Of a stretch of 33,040 nucleotides of DNA, positions 24,003 through 31,734 are shown piece after piece. The DNA comes from Salinivirgaceae bacterium (GTDB lineage Bacteria; Bacteroidota; Bacteroidia; Bacteroidales; SZUA-534). Made by a program: the position numbers and the translations under genes. Under the pieces are notes generated by a model that was not told the origin of the DNA, ran no database searches, and saw nothing but the letters and a program-made list of their open reading frames with translations. Position 1 is the stretch's first letter, and every line of letters begins with the position of its first letter. The DNA lies in contig JAGCFC010000150.1 of assembly GCA_017650325.1 (NCBI GenBank), positions 1-33,040 of the forward strand, given 5' to 3'.

Positions 24003-24073
24003 TGGCGTATGGTGTAATGGTAGCACATCAGATTTTGGTTCTGCCAGTCAAGGTTCGAGTCCTTGTACGCCAA
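24003..24073 (+). tRNA. tRNA-Gln (anticodon TTG)
   Basis: The acceptor arms TGGCGTA (24003-24009) and TACGCCA (24066-24072) pair perfectly, with discriminator A at 24073. The D stem is GTGT/GCAC, the anticodon loop TTTTGGT carries TTG (reads CAA, glutamine), and the T arm is CAAGG-TTCGAGT-CCTTG. The outermost pair of the anticodon stem is a mismatch (T-C). CCA is not encoded. A promoter lies just upstream and a terminator follows. Confidence 0.95.
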
Positions 24074-24088
24074 CATTTTCAAGGGTGC

Positions 24089-24128
24089 AAGCGTTTCAAA
24101 ATTCTGTTTTGAAACGCTTTTTTATTTT
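24089..24128 (+). terminator. Rho-independent terminator of tRNA-Gln
   Basis: AAGCGTTTCAAAA (24089-24101) pairs perfectly with TTTTGAAACGCTT (24107-24119) over a 5-base loop, followed by a T-rich tail. The same hairpin may also help end the convergent Omp85-type gene, whose stop codon is at 24149, although no T run follows it on that strand. Confidence 0.9.
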
Positions 24129-24148
24129 ACGCCTTTTTGCTCGCTTTT

Positions 24149-25501
24149 TTAGAACAGATACCCCATCTTAACGTAAAGATTCGACTTTTTGCCGGAATCT
24201 TGGTCGTTGAATGGTGTGGCCCAGTCGATCGAAAGAATGAAATTTTCATTCATTGCAATTTTTAGACCTATGCCGCCAGATACGTGTGGCCTATAAATGC
24301 TTGATTTTGAGAATTTGAAGTAATTGTCTGGATCATCGTTGGTTGAGGCGGCAGCAATACGGGCCTGTTGCTCATCGATGGCGACAGGCTGAAGAACCAT
24401 GCCTATATCAAGAAGAGGGTTGGCTGCCACATAGAAGTGCTGCGTGCCGATGTCGAAGTTTACCATTTTGAGGCGTAGCTCAATGTTGGCGAGAGCGAAG
24501 CCATTTGCTATTATTCGGTTGCGCATTACTCCGCGCAGCGAGCTTGAACCTCCGAGACTCTCATAAGTGGCTCGCTTAAGTGTCAGATTGTTGTGGTAGC
24601 AAAGCATATAGAATGGAGTCTTGCCGGCTAGTGTCAGTTGAGCTCCTATGCGATAGGCCAGAACGAATCTTTTTGAGGAGGTCAGCGCGATGTATTGGCG
24701 GAAGTTGGCATTGAGTTTTAGGTTGTTGAATTCTGATTTGTTGGCAAAAGCCGCAGTGTATGTCAGAAAAACATCGGCCCATATGCCTGCAGATGGTGCG
24801 GCAGATTGGTCGCGGCTGTCAAAAGTGGTGCCGGCGTGTACATACGGGAATAATCCTCCGGTGCACTCGTTGTCGGCGATAAGTCCCCATTGTCTGTATT
24901 TGTCGAAGAGACAATCGATGTCGGGAAGTTTGTGAGCATCAGACTGTCCGCGGTTCAACTTGTCGATATCGACTCGCCCGATGTCGAAGTTAAGCAGTCC
25001 ACAACCAAAGTTCCATTGTATATGGTCGGTTATGCGGCCTTGAATGTCGGCGGCAGCGCGGAACATATTGCGCCGGTATTTGTAAAAAGCCCGCGAACGG
25101 TAGGCGTTGTCATTGTCATCGTGCCAGACGCTGTTGTATACAGACTGATAGCCGTTGAATCCGGTGAAATCGCTCATGTCATCGGGCATGAACGATATGT
25201 CGGCTGACAGACGGTGGCCGGGTACAAGTGCGCGGGAGTCGAGATTTAAACGCAAAAGTCCGTTGTGTTTTGTGGTATAGTTGGCTTCGGCAAATATGGA
25301 GTGTAGATATTCGGGGTAATATGAACCATCGCCGTGGTAGTAGATGTTGGTCAGTGCGCCATATTGGAATCCCAGGTCGGCATCGTATGAAATTGACGGT
25401 AGAACGCCGAATGTCCATCCGGTTTTCACATCGCTCTGAGCCATAGATGTATGCACGGATAAAACGACTGCCAAGAATGATGTTATGATGCGTTTGGTCA
25501 T
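24149..25501 (-). CDS. Omp85 superfamily (BamA/TamA-like) outer membrane beta-barrel protein
   Basis: 450 residues: signal peptide (1 to about 21, ending SMA) followed almost at once by barrel strands, with no room for POTRA domains. Seen: the loop-6 motif LRG in GGSSSLRGVMRNR (around residue 320), alternating strands such as FALANIELRLKMV, the late segment GGIGLKIAMNENFILSIDWATPF, and a C-terminal aromatic signal YVKMGYLF recognised by the BAM complex. POTRA-less Omp85 barrels are common in Bacteroidetes and their function is not known; membrane assembly or transport is the usual guess. It faces the tRNA gene convergently and is divergent from ddh. Confidence 0.85.
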   Translation of the reverse strand: MTKRIITSFLAVVLSVHTSMAQSDVKTGWTFGVLPSISYDADLGFQYGALTNIYYHGDGSYYPEYLHSIFAEANYTTKHNGLLRLNLDSRALVPGHRLSADISFMPDDMSDFTGFNGYQSVYNSVWHDDNDNAYRSRAFYKYRRNMFRAAADIQGRITDHIQWNFGCGLLNFDIGRVDIDKLNRGQSDAHKLPDIDCLFDKYRQWGLIADNECTGGLFPYVHAGTTFDSRDQSAAPSAGIWADVFLTYTAAFANKSEFNNLKLNANFRQYIALTSSKRFVLAYRIGAQLTLAGKTPFYMLCYHNNLTLKRATYESLGGSSSLRGVMRNRIIANGFALANIELRLKMVNFDIGTQHFYVAANPLLDIGMVLQPVAIDEQQARIAAASTNDDPDNYFKFSKSSIYRPHVSGGIGLKIAMNENFILSIDWATPFNDQDSGKKSNLYVKMGYLF

Positions 25502-25938
25502 CGTATCGGTAGTTTTAAAAGATAAGCTGCTCTGCCTTTTGTACGAAGGCGTAGCTCTGATTTGTCGTGGAAATCACGGCAGATGCAGAATTGCGGCATG
25601 TTTGATATGGTCATAGTTGCAGCCAAATGATGGACAAAGATAATAGCAGTTATATAATATAGGAGCCGACAGTGCTTTTTTGTAAAATATGATAGAAGTC
25701 GCGGGGGCCATTATGTCGTAATACATGGACTTACAGCTTATTTAGACTAAAAAATGGTTGCTTGTTGACCTTGACAAAAATCAGTTAATCACGTATGCCA
25801 CAATTGACTGTGGTGCGGGTTATAAGTGTCATATTAACAGTGTGTTACAAAGAAGGATGAGAGAGGGAATTGCCGCGCCAAAAAAAATTGCTGCGCGCCC
25901 AACTTCTTTTTTTCTTTGTGCCATAAAATTTTACTGAT
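25502..25938. other. Intergenic region between the Omp85-type gene and ddh (437 bases)
   Basis: No convincing gene is present. On the minus strand TATCTTTG (25642-25635) exactly matches the -7 consensus TAnnTTTG and could drive the Omp85-type gene with a leader of about 130 bases; no -33 TTG was found. Near ddh, ACAAAGAAG (about 25846-25855) and CTTCTT...CTTTGT (about 25903-25919) could pair as the base of a long hairpin in the ddh leader, enclosing two GC-rich imperfect repeats (ATTGCCGCGCC and ATTGCTGCGCGCC) joined by a run of A. I found no clear ddh promoter. Confidence 0.5.
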
Positions 25939-26838
25939 ATGAAAAAGATTAGAGTTGCAATTGTGGGCTATGGAAACATAGGCCATTATGCTTTGGACGC
26001 GCTTCTTGCGTCGCCCGACATGGAACTGGCTGGCGTTGTACGCCGCAATGGTGCCGCTGACAAACCGGCCGAACTTGCTAATTACGAAGTTGTTAAATCG
26101 ATAAAAGAGTTGAAGGATGTTGACGTGGCAATTTTGGCTACACCAACCCGCAGTGTTGAGGAGCACGCTAAAGAGTGCCTTGCAATGGGCATCAATACTG
26201 TCGATAGCTTCGATATTCACACACAGATAGTTGCGTTGCGCCGCTCGCTCGATTCTGCTGCAAAGGCTGGCAATGCCGTATCTATAATTTCGGCAGGATG
26301 GGATCCGGGGTCTGACTCGATTGTCCGCACTCTGATGCAGAGTTTGGCGCCTAAAGGCTTGACTTGGACCAACTTCGGCCCGGGTATGAGCATGGGACAC
26401 TCAGTTGTTGCTCGTTCGAAAAAAGGTGTTAAAAACGCCCTTTCGATGACAATGCCTCAGGGAGCTGGCATCCATAGCCGTCTTGTATATGTTGAACTTG
26501 AGGAAGGCTTTACCGCACAGCAGGTTTACGACGAGTTGAAAGCCGACGACTATTTCGCACACGACGAGTTGCACGTTATTCCTGTAGCTAGCGTCGATGA
26601 GTGCCGCGATATGGGCCATGGCGTGCTTTTGGAGCGCAAGGGTGTTTCGGGCAAGACTCAAAACCAACTCTTCGAGTTCAAAATGAAGATAAACAACCCC
26701 GCACTTACTGGTCAGGTGCTTGTCAACACAGCTCGCGCCGCAATGAAACAGAAGCCCGGCTGCTACACAATGGTCGAGATTCCGGTCATCGATTTTCTGC
26801 CCGGCGACCGCGAGGAGCTTATTTCGCATTTGGTTTAA
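25939..26838 (+). CDS. ddh: Meso-diaminopimelate D-dehydrogenase
   Basis: 299 residues. The enzyme makes meso-2,6-diaminopimelate from tetrahydrodipicolinate, ammonia and NADPH in one step, giving lysine and the peptidoglycan cross-link residue. Seen: the N-terminal Rossmann motif VAIVGYGNIGHYAL, the NADP-side VVRRNG, LATPTRSVEEHA, the conserved DSFDIH, the substrate-binding SAGWDPGSDSI and FGPGMSMGHSVVA, and the late segment NPALTGQVLVNTARAA. Bacteroidales with a ddh route often lack the succinylated branch. The gene appears to stand alone and is followed by a strong terminator. Confidence 0.95.
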   Translation: MKKIRVAIVGYGNIGHYALDALLASPDMELAGVVRRNGAADKPAELANYEVVKSIKELKDVDVAILATPTRSVEEHAKECLAMGINTVDSFDIHTQIVALRRSLDSAAKAGNAVSIISAGWDPGSDSIVRTLMQSLAPKGLTWTNFGPGMSMGHSVVARSKKGVKNALSMTMPQGAGIHSRLVYVELEEGFTAQQVYDELKADDYFAHDELHVIPVASVDECRDMGHGVLLERKGVSGKTQNQLFEFKMKINNPALTGQVLVNTARAAMKQKPGCYTMVEIPVIDFLPGDREELISHLV

Positions 26839-26894
26839 TGCTGTTGGCGAGTAATTGATTGTTGAAAGATATTCTCGCATTGTAAACGCGATTG

Positions 26895-26929
26895 AAAGAC
26901 GCTGATGTCAAACACCAGCGTCTTTTTTT
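26895..26929 (+). terminator. Rho-independent terminator after ddh
   Basis: AAAGACGCTG (26895-26904) pairs with CAGCGTCTTT (26916-26925) and runs into a string of T. It lies 57 bases after the ddh stop codon. Confidence 0.9.
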
Positions 26930-27043
26930 GTTGGTATGCGTGTACACAGTTTTGTTTGCTTTCGCTGATTTTCAATGCAAAATTGTGGCGACAATTCAGG
27001 AGTAGAAGAGGTGTTGAGCGGTTATATTTTGTCAGCGTACTAA

Positions 27044-27051
27044 TATTTTTG
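27044..27051 (+). promoter_or_regulatory. Candidate -7 element for the SusC-type operon
   Basis: TATTTTTG is an exact TAnnTTTG match 63 bases before the ATG at 27115. No TTG lies at the expected -33 distance, so an activator-dependent promoter or a chance match are both possible. Confidence 0.4.
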
Positions 27052-27114
27052 ACGTATGATGATGTTTCTGTTTTGAATATGCACTATCTTGCAAGGTAAT
27101 TTATATTTAACGTC

Positions 27115-29364
27115 ATGAGATTAAATCTGATTTTTACTTTGGCTTTGGGGTTAGTAATGTCGGCAAGTTCGGCGTTTGCACAAAAAAGTGTCTCGGGGGT
27201 GGTTAAAGACAGAGGTGGAAATCCGCTTGCGGGCGCCAACGTGTTTGTTAAAGGTACAACAATTTCCACTATTACAGGACCTAGCGGAGAGTTCAACATC
27301 AGTGCTGCCGATGATGCAGTGCTTGTCATATCGTTTGAGGGTTATCAGAATATGGAGGTGGTTGTTGCCGATTTGGCTACGGCCAATCTCCAGCTTAAGC
27401 CAGAAAGTCTGATTGGCATTGGCGCATATTATGGCAATGATAACTACTATGAACTCACCACAGCCAGTACTTTGATCAATACCGATGATATTGGTACAGG
27501 GCTCGAAACCGATATTTATCAATATTTGTTGGGTAAAGTGCCCGGACTTGAGGTCATTCCCGATGCGTCTGGTTCTGTTCATTACCGTATGCGCGGAGGT
27601 GACTCGCCGACGGGAAACGTAGCAGAACCACTGTTTGTTGTTGATGGCCTGTATGACGTTGGCGACAACTCTGCAGTTAACGCTCTCAATCCCAACGATA
27701 TTGAATCAATCAGAGTCTTGAAAGATGTTGCCGCCACCGCGCAATATGGCCAGTACGGACGTAATGGAGTGATAGTGATAAAGACACGTCATCCCTCCGA
27801 TAAGATATTGGCTGTTTCCTACGATGGCAATGCATCGTTAAATGTCTACGACGATGATGATAAATGGGCTGATTATGACAGATATAAAAACTCGTTAAGC
27901 ACAAAACACAATGTTGATGTCAGGGGACTTGCAGGTCCAATGCCATATAGGGCCGCTTTGGGTTACAACTCAATCGGAGGCATGTTCGATAACGAAAAAG
28001 AAAACAGACTTTCGGGAAGCGTGTGGCTGGGCCCGCGTCTGCTAGACAAACATCTCAGTATCGATTTCAACAGTTATTACCGAAAATGCAAAACAACCGC
28101 TGAAGAAATCACAACTGACAACAGCCAGATGACAGCCATTTTGAAGACCGATTATTCGGTGCACTCGCTTGAGGACTTACACCTTAACCTTTTTGCGGCA
28201 TACAATTCCAATCTTGACAACAGCAGCATGATTATGCTCGATGGTAATGTCAACCTTCATCATCAGTTTGGCAAGGCTTATTATCTCGAGTTGAGAGCCG
28301 GAGCTGCCGCTCACATTTATGATTATGAGTACAATTCTCCGACTGATTTGACCTCGTTCTACGGACAGCTAAATTTGGCTCTGAACCGTTATTTCTTGAA
28401 TTTTAATTCTCGTTATAATGTGTTGGACGATAGCAGCTATGGAAAACTTACTTCGGCAGTGTCGATGGGAGTAAAGGTGAGTAATTCAGTTGTGCTGCGA
28501 AGCGGCTTCGGTTTCTCGGGGTTTGTAATTGGTAGCCGTCCCGATGGAGTAAGCAAGTTGGATGCGTTCTCGTATAATTTTGGTTTTGAGGGAGGTAGCT
28601 CAAAGAGCGTTGTGAATGGCTCGGCCGATTTTTATGTCCATCATAATACAGAATCGTATAGATACAACGCAAGCGAGTACAAAACAATGTCACTTAACAA
28701 TGTGGGTGGTGATTTTAGAGTGTCTGCGAAACTGATTGACACTGATAAGGTTAAATGGCGCTTCGGCGGTTCTGTGGCGATTAATATCTGCACCATTCTC
28801 GATGCCGACGATTATACCAACAGCATAGTGAATACTGCGTCGTCAGTTGATTGGGGACCGGATGAAAAACCTATTACCTTTTATGCCTATGATCACGTTT
28901 ACGATTATGATGGGAACCCTATCCCCAACGCTTATGTTGATCATAATGGAAATGACATGTTCGACAGTGGCGACCTCGTATCATCGGAGTGCAGCGCTGT
29001 TCCAATGGTTGTGGGTGGATTCAACACCTATTTCGAGGTTATGGGAGGTTATCTGCAAGTCAATGCGCATGGAAGCAATGATAAATACAACATCTACTCC
29101 GAAACCGATTCTGATGTCATGTATATCAACGATATTTATGGCTCGTCATTTTTGCGCTTCGACAATATAGTGTTAGGCTACCGTTTCAGCAATTTATGGC
29201 TTTTCTCAGGACGCGCATACATGGCGGTTGAGAACCCGTTTGTCATTACCCCTTATGCCGGCCGCGATCCCGAAATTTATAACGGAGCTGACGACCATAG
29301 TATTAGGCAACGCCCAACAATTTTCAGCGTGGGTGTGAAACTCAATGTTAACATAAAAGACTGA
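27115..29364 (+). CDS. Short SusC/RagA-type TonB-dependent outer membrane receptor
   Basis: 749 residues, clearly shorter than the usual 950-1100 of SusC proteins. Order: signal peptide (1 to about 22, ending AFA); carboxypeptidase-D regulatory-like domain (about 25-105, KSVSGVVKDRGGNPLAGANVFVKGT); plug domain (about 120-230) with YRMRGGDSPTGNVAEPLFVVDG and the SusC signature ESIRVLKDVAATAQYGQYGRNGVIVIKT; then a barrel of about 520 residues. The expected role is TonB-powered import of a ligand across the outer membrane. The loss of some 250 residues suggests short extracellular loops, which in SusC normally hold the SusD lid. The next gene starts five bases after its stop and encodes a lipoprotein that is not SusD-like. 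The ligand is unknown. Confidence 0.88.
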   Translation: MRLNLIFTLALGLVMSASSAFAQKSVSGVVKDRGGNPLAGANVFVKGTTISTITGPSGEFNISAADDAVLVISFEGYQNMEVVVADLATANLQLKPESLIGIGAYYGNDNYYELTTASTLINTDDIGTGLETDIYQYLLGKVPGLEVIPDASGSVHYRMRGGDSPTGNVAEPLFVVDGLYDVGDNSAVNALNPNDIESIRVLKDVAATAQYGQYGRNGVIVIKTRHPSDKILAVSYDGNASLNVYDDDDKWADYDRYKNSLSTKHNVDVRGLAGPMPYRAALGYNSIGGMFDNEKENRLSGSVWLGPRLLDKHLSIDFNSYYRKCKTTAEEITTDNSQMTAILKTDYSVHSLEDLHLNLFAAYNSNLDNSSMIMLDGNVNLHHQFGKAYYLELRAGAAAHIYDYEYNSPTDLTSFYGQLNLALNRYFLNFNSRYNVLDDSSYGKLTSAVSMGVKVSNSVVLRSGFGFSGFVIGSRPDGVSKLDAFSYNFGFEGGSSKSVVNGSADFYVHHNTESYRYNASEYKTMSLNNVGGDFRVSAKLIDTDKVKWRFGGSVAINICTILDADDYTNSIVNTASSVDWGPDEKPITFYAYDHVYDYDGNPIPNAYVDHNGNDMFDSGDLVSSECSAVPMVVGGFNTYFEVMGGYLQVNAHGSNDKYNIYSETDSDVMYINDIYGSSFLRFDNIVLGYRFSNLWLFSGRAYMAVENPFVITPYAGRDPEIYNGADDHSIRQRPTIFSVGVKLNVNIKD

Positions 29365-29369
29365 TTATT

Positions 29370-31379
29370 ATGAAAACCTTACGATTGATATTTCTGGCGG
29401 TTGTAACTCTGTGCGCTTTTGCTTCGTGCGAGGAAAGCAGTTATGATTCAGATAAGGCCCGGTTGATTGATGATATTATATATCAGGGAAAAGTGGATGT
29501 TTTGGAGAAGTCCGACATATATACACTATGTTGGGAAATGCCCCAAATCAGCACATCTAAAGGTGATGCCGTGGTAAGTGCGTTTGATGTTTATTTGGTT
29601 TTACCCGAATTAGAAGCGCAGAAATTAATCGGGACCTTTAATGAGTGTAAGGCATCAATACCGAGTGAGTATGTGCGTGAATACTTGGGTGGTGCTAATG
29701 AATTCAAGTTTGCTGTATGCATTCATGACTATCCTCCGACAAATTATACTGATGCCATTGTTTCAGATTTGCAGCAGTGGGGAACGTTAAAGAATATCAG
29801 CCGCAATTTTGTGAATTTCAACGACTGGTTTGTGTGTGGAGATAGTGTAAAAGAAGCCGTATATGGCAATTATGCTGCAATTGATGCAAAAGTAACCAGT
29901 CCTTTTAGCCAGCAGGATATTCAGTTTTGCAATATATTTAATGAGCTTGAAGGTCAGTATTGGGGGGCCACTTTTACCCTTTCGTTTGAAGTGTTATGGC
30001 TAAGTGATACGCAGGACACGGCAACGTTCAGTGTGTTAACTGGCAAAAATGTTAATGTTAATGGTGAAGCAATTCATGAAGAATATCAATCAAATGAAAA
30101 ACTCAATACAGAATTGATTTTCAATGATGGTATTTGGAGTGGAAGTGACAATAATTTTTATGCCGTTAATAAAAAGTGGAAATACTTTAAATATGGCGGC
30201 AAAATTGGGGACAAGGGAGAGGATTACATAGGTATCCAGATGAACCTTGCCGGAGTGACGGGTAATAACAACGGAACTTTCTTCTTCCGGAATGTAATAG
30301 TATCAATAGACGAAAACATTGTGGCTCAATATTATAGCCAGGAGGGAGGATATATCGTCGATGTTGTCGCTACAGAGGGCGGACAAGTCGAAGTGTATGG
30401 CTCGCATAATCAGGGTGATGTAATTACATTGCTTGCAATTCCTGATGAAGGCTATGTGTTTGCCGGTTGGAGCGATGGCGACCTTAATGAAAAACGCCTG
30501 ATCACATTGCAGAGTGACATTAGTCTTGAAGCATGTTTTGTTAAAGAATCGTCGAACGGAATTTTTTATGTGAAAGTAAATACCGAAGGTGTAGGTGAGG
30601 TGGATGGCGGGGGAGAATACTCTTTAGGGCAGACGGTAATACTGAATGCTGAACCCGGCGAAGGCTATGAATTCTCGCATTGGAACGATGGCAACACTGA
30701 TAATCCACGTACTATTTACATGAATCGGAATTATGATTTGACAGCTATATTCAAAATTAATACACTTACCATTGGGTATAAAAAAGCAAACGAATGGTTC
30801 TTGGGTGGTTTTAATGAACGTGAAGGGAATGTGGAAGACGGCAATATTATTGTAGGGGTTAAAGGTGAAGTTGGACAGGATGAAGAAGGTAACTATATGG
30901 TTTGGTCCGACAATCTCGAGATCATGTTTCAAGGATTGAATGACAAAGGCCAAGATTTGCAAAAAGAAGGCGGCGAGTTCTTAATTACGTTCGATATAAC
31001 ATGGAATGGAGAAGCAGAAACCGCTGGGTTCCGTATCTGTTCGGATGCCGATGCATACATTAAGGAAATAACCGATAAAAACCCGAGTTACTATAAAGAT
31101 TGGGACCCATGGAAACTCACAGATGAACAAACCAATGAACTCATATTTAATAAGAATAGTGAATTGGGAACGGTATATACCGTTGATAAAGGACAAACTG
31201 TGAATGTTGTATGGGGTGGAACAATTACAGATAGAGGTGCAAACTATATCGGTATCGAAATCAACCTTGCCGGTTATGAAGATGAGAATGGACTTCATGA
31301 AAATGGCGAGGGAACGTTCACTATCAGCAAATTCAAAGTCGAAATTGATGGTAACCTTGTGTTTGATATGGAAAAGTAA
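29370..31379 (+). CDS. Large surface lipoprotein with InlB-type repeats flanked by a duplicated domain, partner of the SusC-type receptor
   Basis: 669 residues with no SusD/TPR signature. Seen: lipoprotein signal with C20 (CAFASC) followed by acidic EESS, which fits a Bacteroidetes surface-export signal; an FN3-like region (about 55-165); domain X1 (about 190-320); two InlB B-repeat-like units (about 327-392, GYVFAGWSDGD; about 398-465, GYEFSHWNDGN); then domain X2 (about 468-668). X1 and X2 are homologous: TELIFND matches NELIFNK, and GGKIGDKGEDYIGIQMNLAG matches GGTITDRGANYIGIEINLAG. The X domains are beta-rich and resemble carbohydrate-binding modules in style, but I do not recognise the family. 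The gene follows the SusC-type gene after five bases, so it probably forms the outer-face partner of that receptor. Function unknown. Confidence 0.85.
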   Translation: MKTLRLIFLAVVTLCAFASCEESSYDSDKARLIDDIIYQGKVDVLEKSDIYTLCWEMPQISTSKGDAVVSAFDVYLVLPELEAQKLIGTFNECKASIPSEYVREYLGGANEFKFAVCIHDYPPTNYTDAIVSDLQQWGTLKNISRNFVNFNDWFVCGDSVKEAVYGNYAAIDAKVTSPFSQQDIQFCNIFNELEGQYWGATFTLSFEVLWLSDTQDTATFSVLTGKNVNVNGEAIHEEYQSNEKLNTELIFNDGIWSGSDNNFYAVNKKWKYFKYGGKIGDKGEDYIGIQMNLAGVTGNNNGTFFFRNVIVSIDENIVAQYYSQEGGYIVDVVATEGGQVEVYGSHNQGDVITLLAIPDEGYVFAGWSDGDLNEKRLITLQSDISLEACFVKESSNGIFYVKVNTEGVGEVDGGGEYSLGQTVILNAEPGEGYEFSHWNDGNTDNPRTIYMNRNYDLTAIFKINTLTIGYKKANEWFLGGFNEREGNVEDGNIIVGVKGEVGQDEEGNYMVWSDNLEIMFQGLNDKGQDLQKEGGEFLITFDITWNGEAETAGFRICSDADAYIKEITDKNPSYYKDWDPWKLTDEQTNELIFNKNSELGTVYTVDKGQTVNVVWGGTITDRGANYIGIEINLAGYEDENGLHENGEGTFTISKFKVEIDGNLVFDMEK

Positions 31380-31550
31380 TAATGCTTTTTGACAGACGTC
31401 CAAAAATGTATTATTCGGCTGATTTCAAGGATACACGCATAATATATTGATTGTGTGCGAAATCTCTGTTCCCGACGCAAGTCGGGGCAGTGTCGTCTGT
31501 GCGAAAAATCAGTCAAATCCATTAAATCTCTGTGTAATCTGCGCTCAAAA

Positions 31551-31571
31551 GTTTTCGTTTACGTTAATTAC
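31551..31571 (+). repeat. First copy of a promoter-like module (hexamer type)
   Basis: The module reads GTTTTC-GTTTAC-GTTAATTAC and is followed by AATAGTCGC. The copy 123 bases downstream (31674-31716) has the same beginning and end with a 16-base internal insertion, and ends TTAATTACATTTGTCGC. The upstream copy therefore differs at the -7 position (TACAATAG instead of TACATTTG) and would be an inactive promoter. Confidence 0.6.
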
Positions 31572-31604
31572 AATAGTCGCATCCAGTATTATTAGTCGTC
31601 CCAT

Positions 31605-31653
31605 CATAGCTCACCGCTCATAGCTCACCGCTCATAGCTCACCGCTCAAAGCT
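31605..31653. repeat. Heptamer array CATAGCT/CACCGCT (seven units)
   Basis: Seven uninterrupted 7-base units: CATAGCT, CACCGCT, CATAGCT, CACCGCT, CATAGCT, CACCGCT, CAAAGCT. The alternation also gives a 14-base period. It is the longest and most regular of the heptamer arrays. Confidence 0.9.
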
Positions 31654-31704
31654 CGAACTCAATATCGTTAACAGTTTTCGTTTACGTTTTTCATTAACGT
31701 TAAT

Positions 31705-31712
31705 TACATTTG
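31705..31712 (+). promoter_or_regulatory. Candidate -7 element of the aspS promoter
   Basis: TACATTTG is an exact TAnnTTTG match 22 bases before the ATG at 31735. A weak TTTA lies 20 bases upstream, in the GTTTACG part of the repeated module. The leader would be very short. Confidence 0.5.
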
Positions 31713-31734
31713 TCGCCGCAAAAAATATACTAAT

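Larger units (their letters stand above)
31380..31734. other. Repeat-rich intergenic region before aspS (355 bases)
   Basis: No gene is seen. It holds a small hairpin CCCGAC-GCAA-GTCGGG (31471-31486) without a T run; a boilerplate-like stretch (31487-31545, AATCTCTGTGTAATCTGCGC) of a kind frequent between Bacteroidetes genes; a first copy of a GTTTTCGTTTACGTTAATTAC module (31551-31571); a heptamer array (31605-31653); and a second copy of the module (31674-31716) leading into the aspS promoter. No clear terminator for the upstream lipoprotein gene was found. Confidence 0.7.

Noticed and set aside
25834..26880. Two minus-strand open frames (188 and 159 residues) across ddh
   Set aside because: Both lie opposite the well-supported ddh gene and have no recognisable domain.
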